Positions 44,961 to 62,059 of a stretch of 64,000 nucleotides of DNA are shown here, piece by piece. Each line of letters begins with the position of its first letter. Position 1 is the first letter of the stretch. The notes under the pieces are model-generated. The model ran no database searches, was not told the origin of the DNA, and saw nothing but the letters and a program-made list of their open reading frames with translations. Both the position numbers and the translations under genes were made by a program. Source of the stretch: Palaemon carinicauda (taxonomy: Eukaryota; Arthropoda; Malacostraca; Decapoda; Palaemonidae); contig NC_090766.1 of assembly GCF_036898095.1 (NCBI RefSeq), positions 31,680,472 through 31,744,471 of the forward strand, given 5' to 3'.

Positions 44961-45912
44961 AAAGGCCTCAGCCGGAGTCTGAATGGCGGATTTCACCGTT
45001 GCACTCCAAATATCTGACTAGTTCTCACCCAATGAGTATCCATTATAGCGGAGTATAACTCAAGGCGGAGCTAAGGGTGTCGTCATAAAGCGATTCCAAA
45101 TAATGACTCATACACTAACGTAACCTATTAATAGTGCTAGCTCTATTAACAGTAACCAGATCAATAAAACGTGAATATCATTAAACGTAATATCATCAAC
45201 TCGGAGAATAAGAGGAGGCACGAATAACTCGTGATCGTATAAAACGGAAAACGGGAAATCCACCTCCTCTACTCGAGCTTAATAAAGAAAACGAGAGAAG
45301 GAGTAACTCGTATCAGTAGAAACAGAATACGAGCACTCTATGCTCATGCTCTCAAGGTTACATAATAAAAAAACCAAAATCACACAATAATATGATAAGA
45401 ATAATGATAAAATTGTAATAACCAAGAACGAAAAATAACGACAACGTAACAATTAAACATAAAGATATAGTCTGAATCGAGCACCTTCCTGAGGCGTGAA
45501 CATAACTATAACAAAGACTAGATCGATATTCTTCGTCCAAATTGGACTTGCTAGCAAATAAATACCATAGTAAAAAACAATAATAAATAATGATAATAAT
45601 ATTGGTCATAAAACGTAAGTGATATAACCTAGATGACAGAGTACCAGAAGGGCAATATTAACCTGAAAAACTACCGAATTGAACAAAACCAAAATGGCTG
45701 CCGATACCGAGGACGGCCAATCCTCTTCCAAAATTAAAATCCACATTACTGGAACGAGAAAAAATGCGCGGTACTGAAAAAAACTGTCAAAACAAACTAT
45801 GGTACTTAACATTGGTATAGGTGAAGTAGCAACGTCAGTCATGTTGAATTAACGACAATCACTTACGAAACACCTAACAAAATAAAAAACGACTTAGCGG
45901 GCAAGTCCAAAA
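44961..45912. other. 5' untranslated region of DIRS A2
   Basis: AT-rich, no recognisable gene. Frames at 45358-45842 on the minus strand are hydrophobic and A/T-driven. It extends to the 5' ITR. Confidence 0.45.
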
Positions 45913-46211
45913 CAGAAGGATGACCTGGAGAGCGCGAGTAGTAGGTGTCGGTGGAGTAGTCCAACTGTATTCTCTAGGGCCTGTCACGGCCCTCCCCTTT
46001 GATGAAGGGATTATCTAAATGGAAGACAGCCTGTGAATAGTGGTTTACACACGCCCTTGTTAAATACACGACACCAACAAGGTGTTCGCGTGAGGGTTGT
46101 AACCTCTGCATTCCATGCTTTTATCTTTCTCTAGTATATTTGGAAGATTTATATTAGAAAAGTGTAAAGAAGGACCCTTTTCACCGGCCGTCACAGATCG
46201 ACCCAGAAATA
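45913..46211. repeat. 5' inverted terminal repeat of DIRS A2
   Basis: Inverted partner of 30102-30402. The outer tip reads ACAGATCGACCCAGAAATA, the specific sequence complemented in the right half of the ICR at 30461-30550. Confidence 0.9.
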
Positions 46212-46212
46212 C

Positions 46213-46567
46213 AGTGTATACAAATACACTCATGTGCGTATGCACAAACACACACACACACAGGTGTATGAATTCATACGCAGGAGAAGACACGATCGGC
46301 GAAGAGGTAGAGAAAGTGACTGTGTTAACGTACCGTAACTTACACTACGGAAACTTTAAACTATCTCAGCTTATTTAATTCTTTTTATTTTTATATTTCA
46401 TATTTTTTACTATTTTTTTTCTTGATTTTCAATTTTCATCACTGAGTTACGGTATGTTATCGCAGTCACCAATCACTACCTCCTCCCCGACCATCTGTCT
46501 TCTACTGCGTAGCAATTCCTACACCTGTGTGTGTGTTTGTGCATATGCACACGAGTGTGTTTGTATC
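46213..46567. mobile_element. Fold-back (inverted-repeat) element beside DIRS A2
   Basis: Arms 46213-46350 and 46441-46567 are imperfect reverse complements (share TACCGTAAC, GCAAACACACAC-type CA runs and TACGCAG), with a T-rich spacer between. Non-coding. It separates the A2 edge from the mirrored flank (46568 onward), so it was probably inserted at the junction. Confidence 0.7.
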
Positions 46568-46779
46568 AATATTTGCTTTAGTTAATAAAGGAATTCATAT
46601 TCGCTGATATTACTTTCTTGGTTACATCTAATTGTCTTACAACTCATTGACGCTGTTATAAATCATATGTAATGTACTCTAAACACATTTTTGTTTAATC
46701 TCTCTCTCTCTCGGAAAAAAAAAATAATAGACGTCTCTAACACACTAACAGCGAAGAAGAATGAGAGAATGAGAATGAG

Positions 46780-46842
<63 letters not shown>

Positions 46843-46871
46843 ATTTAAAGAACATGTTAATGCTATGTTTA
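46568..46871. repeat. Right arm of the inverted repeat flanking DIRS A2, with (GA)n
   Basis: Reverse complement of the left arm 29720-30077: TTAGTTAATAAAGGAATTC, GATATTAC, TTGTCTTACAACTCATTGACGC and TTAAAGAACATGTTAATGC all have mirrored partners there. The GA array is at about 46778-46838. Confidence 0.8.
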
Positions 46872-46938
46872 GAGAGAAACAGAAATAGAGAGAGGACTTT
46901 TATAAAATGACAAATTTGGAGATAATTTGTATTTTTCC

Positions 46939-47114
46939 TAACCATACAAACCTTAGCTATTTACATGGGGTATTACTTTCGGCGTACCTGAAATGACAAG
47001 CCCTTAGATTTTAAATGAGGGTTTACTACCCCCTCGCTTGTTAGCGAGGGGGTAGGGGAGGGGTAGCTAGCTACCCCTCCCCCCTCACACGCCAGTGAAC
47101 TGATTCACTTCGCT
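46939..47114. repeat. 3' inverted terminal repeat of DIRS B2
   Basis: Pairs with 54612-54788. It contains the GC-rich palindrome centred on TAGCTAGCTA (near 47070) and the block GGGTTTACTACCCCCTCGC. The outer left edge begins at about 46906 (ATGACAAATTTGGAG). Confidence 0.88.
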
Positions 47115-47157
47115 AAGAGGTAGGACTTCACGGGGGACAGGGCTGGCGGGCAAGTAT

Positions 47158-47261
47158 GTGTAAATAGCTAAGGTTTGTATGGTTAGGAAAAATACAAATT
47201 ATTTCCGAATTTGTCATTTGTTCCATAACCGAAATACAAACCACGCTATTTATATGGGGTG
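47158..47261. repeat. Internal complementary region of DIRS B2
   Basis: 47158-47215 is the complement of the left edge 46908-46965 (TGTAAATAGCTAAGGTTTG ... AATTTGTCA). It is fused to 47221-47261, the complement of the right edge 54755-54795 (TTCCATAACCGAAATAC ... GCTATTTA). Both halves are long and specific. Confidence 0.9.
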
Positions 47262-47728
47262 ACTTAACCCTTAGTAAGGGTGGTAAGTCCCAGCCTTACT
47301 GGCTTTGACTTTGCACAGGGACTCAGGATCCGAGTGTGTAGAACTCGAGATAAGGAGTCCCTGCACCTCGCAAGTGCAAGGAACGTGCAGCCTACATAAG
47401 CTAGTGTGTGAAGGAAAGAAGTGTGACTCATCCTAGAAAGTTGACCTAAAGTCCTTTAGATGGAAATCTAGGCTAAGACGTTCCCAATACCACATCGTCA
47501 GGGTATGGGGGACGCAACAGTATTATTATAATACTAGGAACACGAGGAAGCATGGTTTACCTGCAGTGGTTTGAGGTCAGCTGTGCAGAGAACCCAGGAT
47601 GCTGCTTTCCCCAAGAGAGGGGAGGATGAAGAAGAGTAAGGGCCAGACATACTTTTTCATTCATGCAGACTAAAACCGGGTAACAATGCCCTCAACCTTC
47701 TGCTACATATCCATTAAGGAGCCTGAGG

Positions 47729-48912
47729 TTAGACCAGCTGTTGTGCAGCCACCACAGGGCCGATAGAGAACGTATCGAGCCTCCTGTGGGTCACGCCCTG
47801 CAGGTAATGGGCTGTGAAGGTTGTTTGACACTTCCAGACCCCAGCCTGTAGAACCTGCGTCACTGAGAATTTCTCTTGAATGCCAGGGATGTAGCAATGC
47901 CTCTGACATCGTGTGCTCTCGGGCGACATGACGGAGGAGTGTCTGGATTCAGGGAATGGTGGATGACCCTGCGAATCCAAGCTGAGATGGTGTTCTTAGT
48001 GACCCTCCTCTTCGTCCTTCCTGTGCTCACAAACAGGGCTTGCACTCGAGGACGAACTGCAGCTGTTCTCTTAAGGTAGAGCCTCAGACTCCTTACTAGG
48101 CACAGTAGGAGATGGTCTGGGTCATCTGTTACAGAACGGAGACTCAAAATCCTGAAGGAGTCGAACCGTGGGTCCGGAACTCCAGGATTCTGAGTCTCAG
48201 CAACAAACTCAGGGATGAACCCGAACGTTACCTCCCCTCAACCCCTTGAATGGGTGACGTTGTACGAGAGACCATGAAGTTCACTGACTCGCTTGGACGA
48301 GGCCATAGCGAGCAGGAACACCGTCTTCCAAGTCAGGTGACGATCAGAGGCCTGGCGTAATGGTTCGAACAGAGGTTTCTTAAGAGACCTGAGGACACGA
48401 ACTACGTTCCATGGAGGAGGTCTCACTTCCGACTGAGGGCATGTAAGCTTGCAGCTTCGTATGAGTAGAGAAAGTTCCAGCGAAGAGGAAATGTCCATTC
48501 CCTTCAGCCTGAAGGCCAGGATTAAGGCTGAGCGATAGCCTTTCACTTCCGAGACCGAAAGGCGCATTTCTTCCCGCAAATACACAAGAAACTCAGCTAT
48601 TGCTGGAATAGTGGCATCGAGGGGAGAGATACCCCTTCCACGACACCAACCACAGAAGACTCTCCACTTTGCCTGGTAGACCCCTGCAGATAACTTTCGC
48701 AGGTGTTGAGACATCTCCGCAACTTCTTGTGAAAAGCCTCTCTCTGTGAGGAGATGCTGGATAGTTTCCAGGCGTGAAGCCGAACCGATGCTACGGCTTT
48801 GTGGAAGATGTTGCAGTGTGGTTGCTTGAGTAGCTCGTGTCGTGGAGGAAGCTCTCTCGGGAGTTCCGTCAGGAGCTGCAGAAGGTCCGGGAACCACTCT
48901 GCATGATGCCAT
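47729..48912 (-). pseudogene. DIRS B2 tyrosine recombinase, lightly damaged
   Basis: Starts MASCRVVPG at 48912, inside the RT-RNase H tail. Core-binding domain: LSAGVYQAKWRVFCGWC and VYLREEMRLSVSEVKGYRS. Catalytic residues are all present: Arg in SSKRVSELHGLS (about 48280), the HDVRGIATS box (about 47900) and the Tyr in HYLQGVTHRR. Two lesions remain: an in-frame TGA at 48238-48240 where B1 has Trp, and a one-base deletion near 47865 that shifts the last 45 codons into the frame 47980-47729. Otherwise the same frame is open from 48912 to 47860. It ends close to the ICR. Confidence 0.85.
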
Positions 48913-50640
48913 AGCGGAGCTATTAGGGTCATTGACAGGTTGACCGATAGTCTGGTCTTGTTGAGCACCCTTCTCATCAGACAGAACAGAGGAAGGCGTA
49001 AACGTCGATGTTGTCCCACCGTTGTTGGAAGGTATCTTGCCAGAGTGCCTTGTGGTCCAGGACTGAGGAACAGTACAGCGGAAGCTTGAAGTTCAAGGCT
49101 GTCACGAACAGGTCCACCGTCGGGGAACCCCACAAAGTCAGGACTTTGTGGGCTACTAAAGCATCCAGAGACCACTCAGTACTCACTATCTGCAATGCTC
49201 TGCTCAGACTGTCGGCGTGCACTTTTCCTTTTGCCCAGAATGAAGCGAGCCGATAGTGGAATCGAGTGGACTTCAGTCCATCTCAGTACCTCTATTGCAA
49301 GATGGGACAGCAGTTGTGAAAAGGTACCTACCTGCTTGTAGATGTAAGCCACCACCGTGTTGTTGTCGCTCATCACCACCACAGAGTGACCCGCCAGGAT
49401 TCGTTGGAACTGTTGAAGTGCCAGATATACGGCCTTCATTTCTAGCAGATTTATGTGAAGGCACTTTTCTGATTCTGACCATAGGCCTGAGATTCTGTGG
49501 TTCAGAACGTGGGCCCCCCACCCTTCTTTTGAGGGGTCCGAGAACAGCATCAAATCCGAGGGGAGGATGAGAAGATCCACTCCCTTTCGAAGGTTTGCGT
49601 CCATCACCCACCACTGAAGGTCCGTCCGTTCCGCAGGACCCATAGGGACCAGGATGTCCGGGGAATCGTGGCCTTGATTACACTGGGACTTGAGCTGCCA
49701 TTACAGGGATCTCATTCTGAGGCGGCCGTTTGGAACCAGATGGGCCAAGGAGGAAAGGTGACCTAGGAGACGTAACCACGATTGGGCTGGAAGTTCTTCT
49801 CGTCTGAGGAAAGGATCTGCGACCCTCCTCAGCCTTGCTATCCTGTCGTCTGATGGAAAGGCTTTATGGAGATTGGTGTCCAATATCATGCCTAGATATA
49901 CCAGTCATTGAGATGGAAGCACAGAAGACTTCTCGAGATTTACCATGATCCCTAGATCTTGGTAAAGTCCCAAAAGCTTGTCTCGGTGTCGAAGAAGGGT
50001 AGACTCCGAGTCTGACAGGATCAGCCAGTCGTCCAGATAACGGAGGAGACGGATGCCAATCCTGTGTGCCCATGAAGATATCAAGGTGAACACTCTGGTG
50101 AATACCTGTGGTGCTGTGGAGAGACCAAAACACAGCACCTTGAACTGGTAGATCTTGTTGTCTAGGCTGAATCTCAAGTACTTCCTGGAAGACGGATGGA
50201 TTGGGATCTGGAAGTACACGTCCTTCAGATCCAGTGTACACATGAAGTCTTGTGGTCTCACTGCTAGTCTGACCGTGTCTGCTGTCTCCATGCTGAACGG
50301 AGTTTGTTTGACAAACTTGTTCAGGGCTGAGAGGTCGATGACGGGTCTCCAGCCTCCAGACACCTTCTTTACAAGAATAAGTCGACTGAAGAAGCCTGGG
50401 GAGCCGTCGACGACCTCCTGGAGAGCCTCCTATTTGTGCATGGTCTCGACTTCTGCCCGAAGAGCTAGCCCCTTTACCGATCCCATGGCATTGGAGCTCA
50501 ACGACACTGGATTCGCTGTCAGGGAAGGAAGAGATGTCATGAATGGGATGTAATATCCCTGACTGATCACAGAGATCGTCCTGGAATCGGCCCCGAGTTG
50601 CTGCCACATGAATGCGCAACTTTGTAGGCATTCCCTCACT
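48913..50640 (-). pseudogene. DIRS B2 RT-RNase H, lightly damaged
   Basis: RT from about 50640 (KGLALRAEVETM), fingers SGGWRPVIDLSALNKF, palm TLDLKDVYFQIPI, FGLSTAPQVF, intact RYLDDWLI (about 50040) and thumb VYLGMILDTN. RNase H: LMLFSDPSKEGWGA (Pro where B1 has Ala), LLEMKAVYLALQQF and VVMSDNNTVVAYI. In the frame 50363-49176 there are two stops, TGA 49905-49907 (B1 has Arg) and TAA 49701-49703 (B1 has Gln), both C-to-T type. A frameshift near 49225 moves the C-terminal part (DSLSRALQIV, TVDLFVTALNF) to another frame. This tail overlaps the recombinase start. Confidence 0.85.
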
Positions 50641-53600
50641 GGTGGACATGCAGGGGGATTGCCAATCCTAGCGTTTGCGGCCTCGGCCGCTCCCTCTAGG
50701 ATTCTTGCCTCCCCTGGAGGACTTTCAGCCCTTCTTGTCTTTGACAGGAAAGGGCTGCTGTTTGGACACCTTCGTCTTTGCTGCCGGCGCCGGTTTCGTC
50801 AACTTGGACTGGTGAGGTTGTTGGGGTGCTGGAGGTTTGTAGGGCTTAGATGTAAGAGCCCTTTGGAGGAGAGAATCGTGGTTCGATTTCCTCCACCTCT
50901 CAGCTGCCTGTTCCACATCCTTGGGCTCAAACAGGCTCTTTCCTAGGATGGAAGAGTGTCTGAGCGTGCAGACATCCACTGCTGGGACCTTAGCGTGGAA
51001 CCTCTCAGTCACCGCATCACGTCGTTTCCAGATCGAGTTTGCCCACAAGTTCGAAACTTGGTGGGTCAGAAACTCGATGGTACGTGTCCGAGAGGAGGAA
51101 GGTCTCCAGGGCCTTCCTGGTGCTTTCCTTGGATAGATCCTCGGAACGCAGCAGGATACCCAGAGACCCTAGCCAGACATCCACCCACGAAGTGGCCTGC
51201 ATGGCACACTTTGCGACCTTCTCCTGACTCAGGATCTCCGTTGCCGAGAATGTCACCTGCCGGTAAGCTCTTCCACGGAGTGGTCAAGAGGGAGAGCTAA
51301 ACAAGGCTCCTCCATGATCTCGAAGTACCTCCTCTGTTGGACACGAGTAGATGGGAGGAGCTTGTTACCAGCAGAGGAACGGCTGGAGGAGGCGAGTTCC
51401 GAAAGCTGGCCCTCAACCTTATCTCTGGCACTCTTCACCCCTTGGGACCCCTTGGGACCAAGGCAGAGCTGCACTGGCCTTAGAGGGTTTTTGAGTGCTA
51501 TAGACTTGGTCCAGGACCGTATCCTTGGCTTTACGAGGGGTGGTCTCGGGGTCCTTGAACTTGTTGAGATGCCTCATCAAAGTCAAGACTTGCCAAAAGG
51601 CATGCTCTGAATCATGCTGCTCTCCTCCTGGTGAATTGGCAGCAAAGTCTCTTGTCCCCAAATGCTCTACTTGGGGGAACACGTGGACGTTCTCCTGGGG
51701 TCTCGCTGGCTCTGGTCGAATCCTTGAAGAAGACTTCGGGACGGTCTTCGAGTCCTTCGGTTTCCTTCTAGGAGGGATGCAGGACTCCAGCAAAGAAGTC
51801 TGAGGGCTCTTCTCCGCCCCAGTACGTGACGATTCTCCTACACGTGGTGGGGTCTCTCCCATTGGTGCGATGGGAGAAGGTCTCACCTCGGTAGATTCTC
51901 CTGAGGACGGAAAAGCTTCGTCCACAGGAGAAGGAGAGAATGTCAGAGGGGGGGAAGGAGCCTTCCTTACGGACTTCTTGGGGGCCAGTTTGACCCTAAG
52001 AGAAGTCATCACGAACTTTACTCCTCTCTTCCTCTTCAGTGGGGATGCTGGTTTGAGACCCAAATCAGTGAAGGCTGGCTTAACAGCCTGGACGACAGCT
52101 CTGATAAGGGACCCAAACCAAGGCTGACGACTGACGGACGCAGTGTCAGAGACTCCCACTGGAGGGAGGGGGATCAGGCGATCCTTTGGAGTTGACACCA
52201 TAGGGCCTGCCTGAAAGGAAGAAGAAGAATGATGCCTAGACCTCTCTGAAGACTTCCCCTTCTCCTGCGAGCACGCTGTTCTGCGCTTGCGAGGGGGGAA
52301 TCGTGGAGATGATGACCTGGTTTGGGGGGCGCTTGGGGTCGCGCGGGCGCGCAATCATCAAGGCACGGGAGCGCGCGGGCGAGAAGGTGCATGAGCGCGC
52401 GGGCGAGAAGGTGCGTGAGCGCGCGGGCGAGAAGGTGCGTGAGCGCGCGGGTGAGGGTGCGCGTGGGCGAGGGTGCGTGTGGGCGCGCAGGTGAGGGTGC
52501 GCGCGGCCGTAAGGGCAAGCGTTGGCGGCCGAGCGAATGACGGCGCGCAGGCAAGCGTCTGCGCGTTGGCGAGCGATGGCACATAGGAGAGCGATGGCAC
52601 ACAGGCGAGCGATGGCACACAGACGAGCGATGGCACACAGGCGAGCGATGGCGCGTAGGGCGAGAAGGTGAGCGATCGTTCTCAGGAGGGATAGCGCGTG
52701 GGCGCGCAGGAAGCCTTCGGCAAGCAGGATCGTGTGCGCGCAGGCGCGCTAAAGAGTGCTTGCGCGCAGGCGACAGATCACGTGGGCGCGCAGGGGATTG
52801 GTGCCGTGCAAGCGCGCGGTCTGGGGCAGGTGGCTGGGGCATAGGGCCAGCAGGTGTAGAATCGCGTACCGGGGGCTGCTCGTGGGCGCGTGCAGGAGAC
52901 TTTCCTTGAGCGCGTGGGCGTGTAGTGTCTCGTCCAGCTATGGGAGTGCGCGAAGGCGAGTGCGCACGATGGCGCGCAGGCGAGGGCTGACGCGTGGGCG
53001 AGCTCCGAGGACGCGCAGGTGATCGCGGGCGAGAAGGAGAAGGTAGAGTCTTCTTGCCTGTGCCCAGATCCGGGAATCGTGGCCGCGCGGGTGAACGAAG
53101 GCGCGCAAGAGAAGATCGCTAGCGAACTAGGGATCATGGGCGCGCCTGGCGCGTGACAGGAACAGGGCGCGCAGATGTGCACTGGCGAGTAGGAGATCGC
53201 TGATGCACAGGAGAACGCTGGTGTGTAGGCGAGCGCTGGCGAACAGGAGCACGGTGACGAGCAGGAGAGCGCTGATGAGACGACTCTGCCTCTGCTGCAG
53301 GAGATCGCTGGCGCGTAGCAAGGTTCTCAGCAACAGCAGGAGAGCACTTGCGCTCGCGCGCAGGAGAACGTGGGCGCGCAAGTGAAACCTGGCGCTGAAG
53401 AGACTTGCTCACATTGTGAGACAAGTCCTTCTGCCCCGAAGGGACCGGAGGCCGTTGGAAAACGGGGAGCGTGGGCACCCACAGCGCGTGAGCTTCCAGG
53501 AACGGAGAAGGAAGGTCCACAGGTCTGGCAGGCGTTGGAGATCGCGAACAATCTGCAGAGAAGTCCAGAGATGCAGCTGCAACGGTCGACTCACGTCGAG

Positions 53601-54520
53601 GAGGAACCTCTGTGGGGGATGTCGAGGGCAAAGAACCGAAGAGGCGCCTCCTAACTCCCTTGTAGGGAGAAGGAAGGCCTCTACAGCGGAGAGGAGGGCA
53701 AGCCTTGCAGCGAAGACGACCTCTAGGAGCAGGCACACCATCGTCGGTCCTCCGAAGAGGAGTCTCTGTCAGTGAACTCCACCGAGGGGGAGAATCACCC
53801 GCAGTAGAGACCGTTGGACTCAGCTCCTCCCTCGAAGGATGTTCGGAGGGGGGAACTGAGCCTTCAGCTACATTAGCAACCAAGGCAGGGGTTTGACCCC
53901 ACCCGTCGGAAGCGTCTGCCACAACAACGTCAACGATAGACAGAGGATCTACCTCCGCTATCACTGGCGACTGCTTGACAGCTGCTCCCAACTGGATCAA
54001 GTCAAACAGGGCTTCCCTGGAGGGCGAACCCTTAAGCCCCAAGGAAGCCCAAAGCTGTAATAAATCATCATTAGATACAGAGTTATTAACATCCTCCCCC
54101 GGAGGAGGAGGAGGAGCTGCCTCGCTATGGGAGGCAACTCCCTCTCCCGAACCCCGAGGTTGGTCAACAAAAGAATGGCCTACGCTACCACTCGCCAGCC
54201 TCTCACGAGAGACCGATCGAGTGGGAGCTTCGGAGGAGGTTCAGGCAGAGGAAGAAGTCCTTGGAACTTTATTTCTTCAAGGCAACCCTTGAAGAAGAAA
54301 GATCCCGCTTAGACTTCTTCTTCCGTCGCCAGGAAAACCTCTCCCACTGGGAGGTAGACCACTCCCTGCACTCACTGCAAACTTTGTCTCTATCACACCG
54401 TTAACCTCTGCAGTACGGACACAAGGTGTGAGGGTTCGTCTCGACTGCCGACATAAAAGTCCCACAAGGGCGGTCGGGTAAGCCAGGGCACTTCCGCATG
54501 ATAGAGGTAGAGGCCAACTT
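50641..54520 (-). pseudogene. DIRS B2 ORF1 (gag-like)
   Basis: Long minus-strand ORF1 relic in several frames (54042-53134, 52842-52174, 52354-51419, 51256-51017, 51048-50725). The beginning (about 54510-54280) contains a Cys/His cluster (LPDRPCGTFM, HTLCPYCRG, KVCSECREW) that looks like a zinc-binding module. The middle is dominated by GC-rich Arg/Ala/Pro/Ser repeats. The end carries SATEILSQEKVAKC and LFEPKDVEQAAERWRKSNHD, conserved with B1. This is the ORF1 position in DIRS elements; beyond presumed RNA/particle functions no fold is recognised. Multiple frameshifts. Confidence 0.65.
52330..53390 (-). repeat. GC-rich coding minisatellites in DIRS B2 ORF1
   Basis: Two clear arrays. About 52365-52460 has period 24 (core GCGCGCGGGCGAGAAGGTGC), encoding units like ALTHLLAR on the minus strand. 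About 52570-52660 has period 18 (core GCGATGGCACACAGGCGA), encoding VCHRSP. The rest to 53390 is degenerate GCGC-rich sequence of similar type. Confidence 0.88.
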
Positions 54521-54611
54521 CCCAACACACACTGAAAGAAAAAGCAAAAAAGATTAAGGCGGTCAAAATGCGAGGGTGAGGTAAACACGTCTGACCGTCA
54601 CCCGAGCCAAA

Positions 54612-54788
54612 AGCGAAGTGAATCAGTTCACCGGTGTGTGAGGGGGGAGTGGTAGCTAGCTATCCCTCCCCTACCCCATCGCTAACTAGCGAGGGGGTAG
54701 TAAACCCTCGTTAAAAATCTAATGGTTCGTCATTTCAGCTACGCCGAAAGTAATACCCCATGTAAATAGCGTGGTTTGTATTTCGGTT
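54612..54788. repeat. 5' inverted terminal repeat of DIRS B2
   Basis: Inverted partner of 46939-47114, with the outer edge GTTTGTATTTCGGTTACG ending near 54795. Confidence 0.88.
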
Positions 54789-54797
54789 ACGAAACAA

Positions 54798-55171
54798 AGA
54801 GCTTGTTAATGCTATCTTAGTTTTCTTTGCTTCACTTTTTTCTTTCTTTCTGATCATCACGCTGGCCCTTCTCACAAATGATCGTTGCCAACAATCTCTT
54901 TGTCCTTTATCCCTATCAACAAAAGGCGTTCCATCTCTTCCAGGGTATTGCTACGATGTCTTGTAATAATAGTGACGTATGTAGTGACGTATGAGCGAGG
55001 TGGTAGGCTAGTGACTCGCACAGTCGCACTCGTAAAAATCGCCAAGTTTGAATTTTGGAATTCGATGCCGTAAGGTGGGGAAAATGTCGTAAATAGGGGA
55101 CGAAAAAACGTATTCCACACCGTAACGTGAAAAAACGTACGCTGGGGACGCCGTATCCCAGGGGTCTACTG
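54798..55171 (+). mobile_element. Mariner-type MITE, right part
   Basis: Ends GGGGTCTACTG followed by TA (55172-55173), the inverted counterpart of the terminus at 22270. Inside are GGGGAAAATGTCG and related motifs shared with 22315-22345. It is either the second half of one element opened by the DIRS cluster or an independent truncated copy. Confidence 0.45.

Positions 55172-62059
<6,888 letters not shown>

Larger units (their letters stand above)
30078..46211 (-). mobile_element. DIRS-like retrotransposon A2, carrying nested insertions
   Basis: Complete minus-strand DIRS with ITRs 30102-30402 and 45913-46211 (about 98% alike by eye) and an ICR at 30461-30550. Genes in order on the minus strand are ORF1 (43700-42710 continued at 34690-33830), RT-RNase H (33820-31980) and recombinase (about 31980-30929). 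Ty3/Gypsy (34692-42709), mariner-type MITE (42791-43355), SINE (43900-44175) and hAT-type MITE (44300-44563) insertions account for about 9.1 kb, leaving an ancestral length near 7 kb. All coding frames are broken. Confidence 0.87.
46906..54797 (-). mobile_element. DIRS-like retrotransposon B2, structurally complete (7.9 kb)
   Basis: Minus-strand element with ITRs 46939-47114 and 54612-54788, an ICR at 47158-47261, recombinase (48912-47729), RT-RNase H (about 50640-48913) and ORF1 (about 54520-50640). It is the reference copy for family B (B1, B3). The coding frames carry a few single-base stops and frameshifts, several of the C-to-T or G-to-A type. ITR arms differ from each other more than those of A2 or C, suggesting an older insertion. 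Confidence 0.88.

Noticed and set aside
46691..46888. Arg-Glu repeat frame
   Set aside because: Produced by the GA microsatellite.
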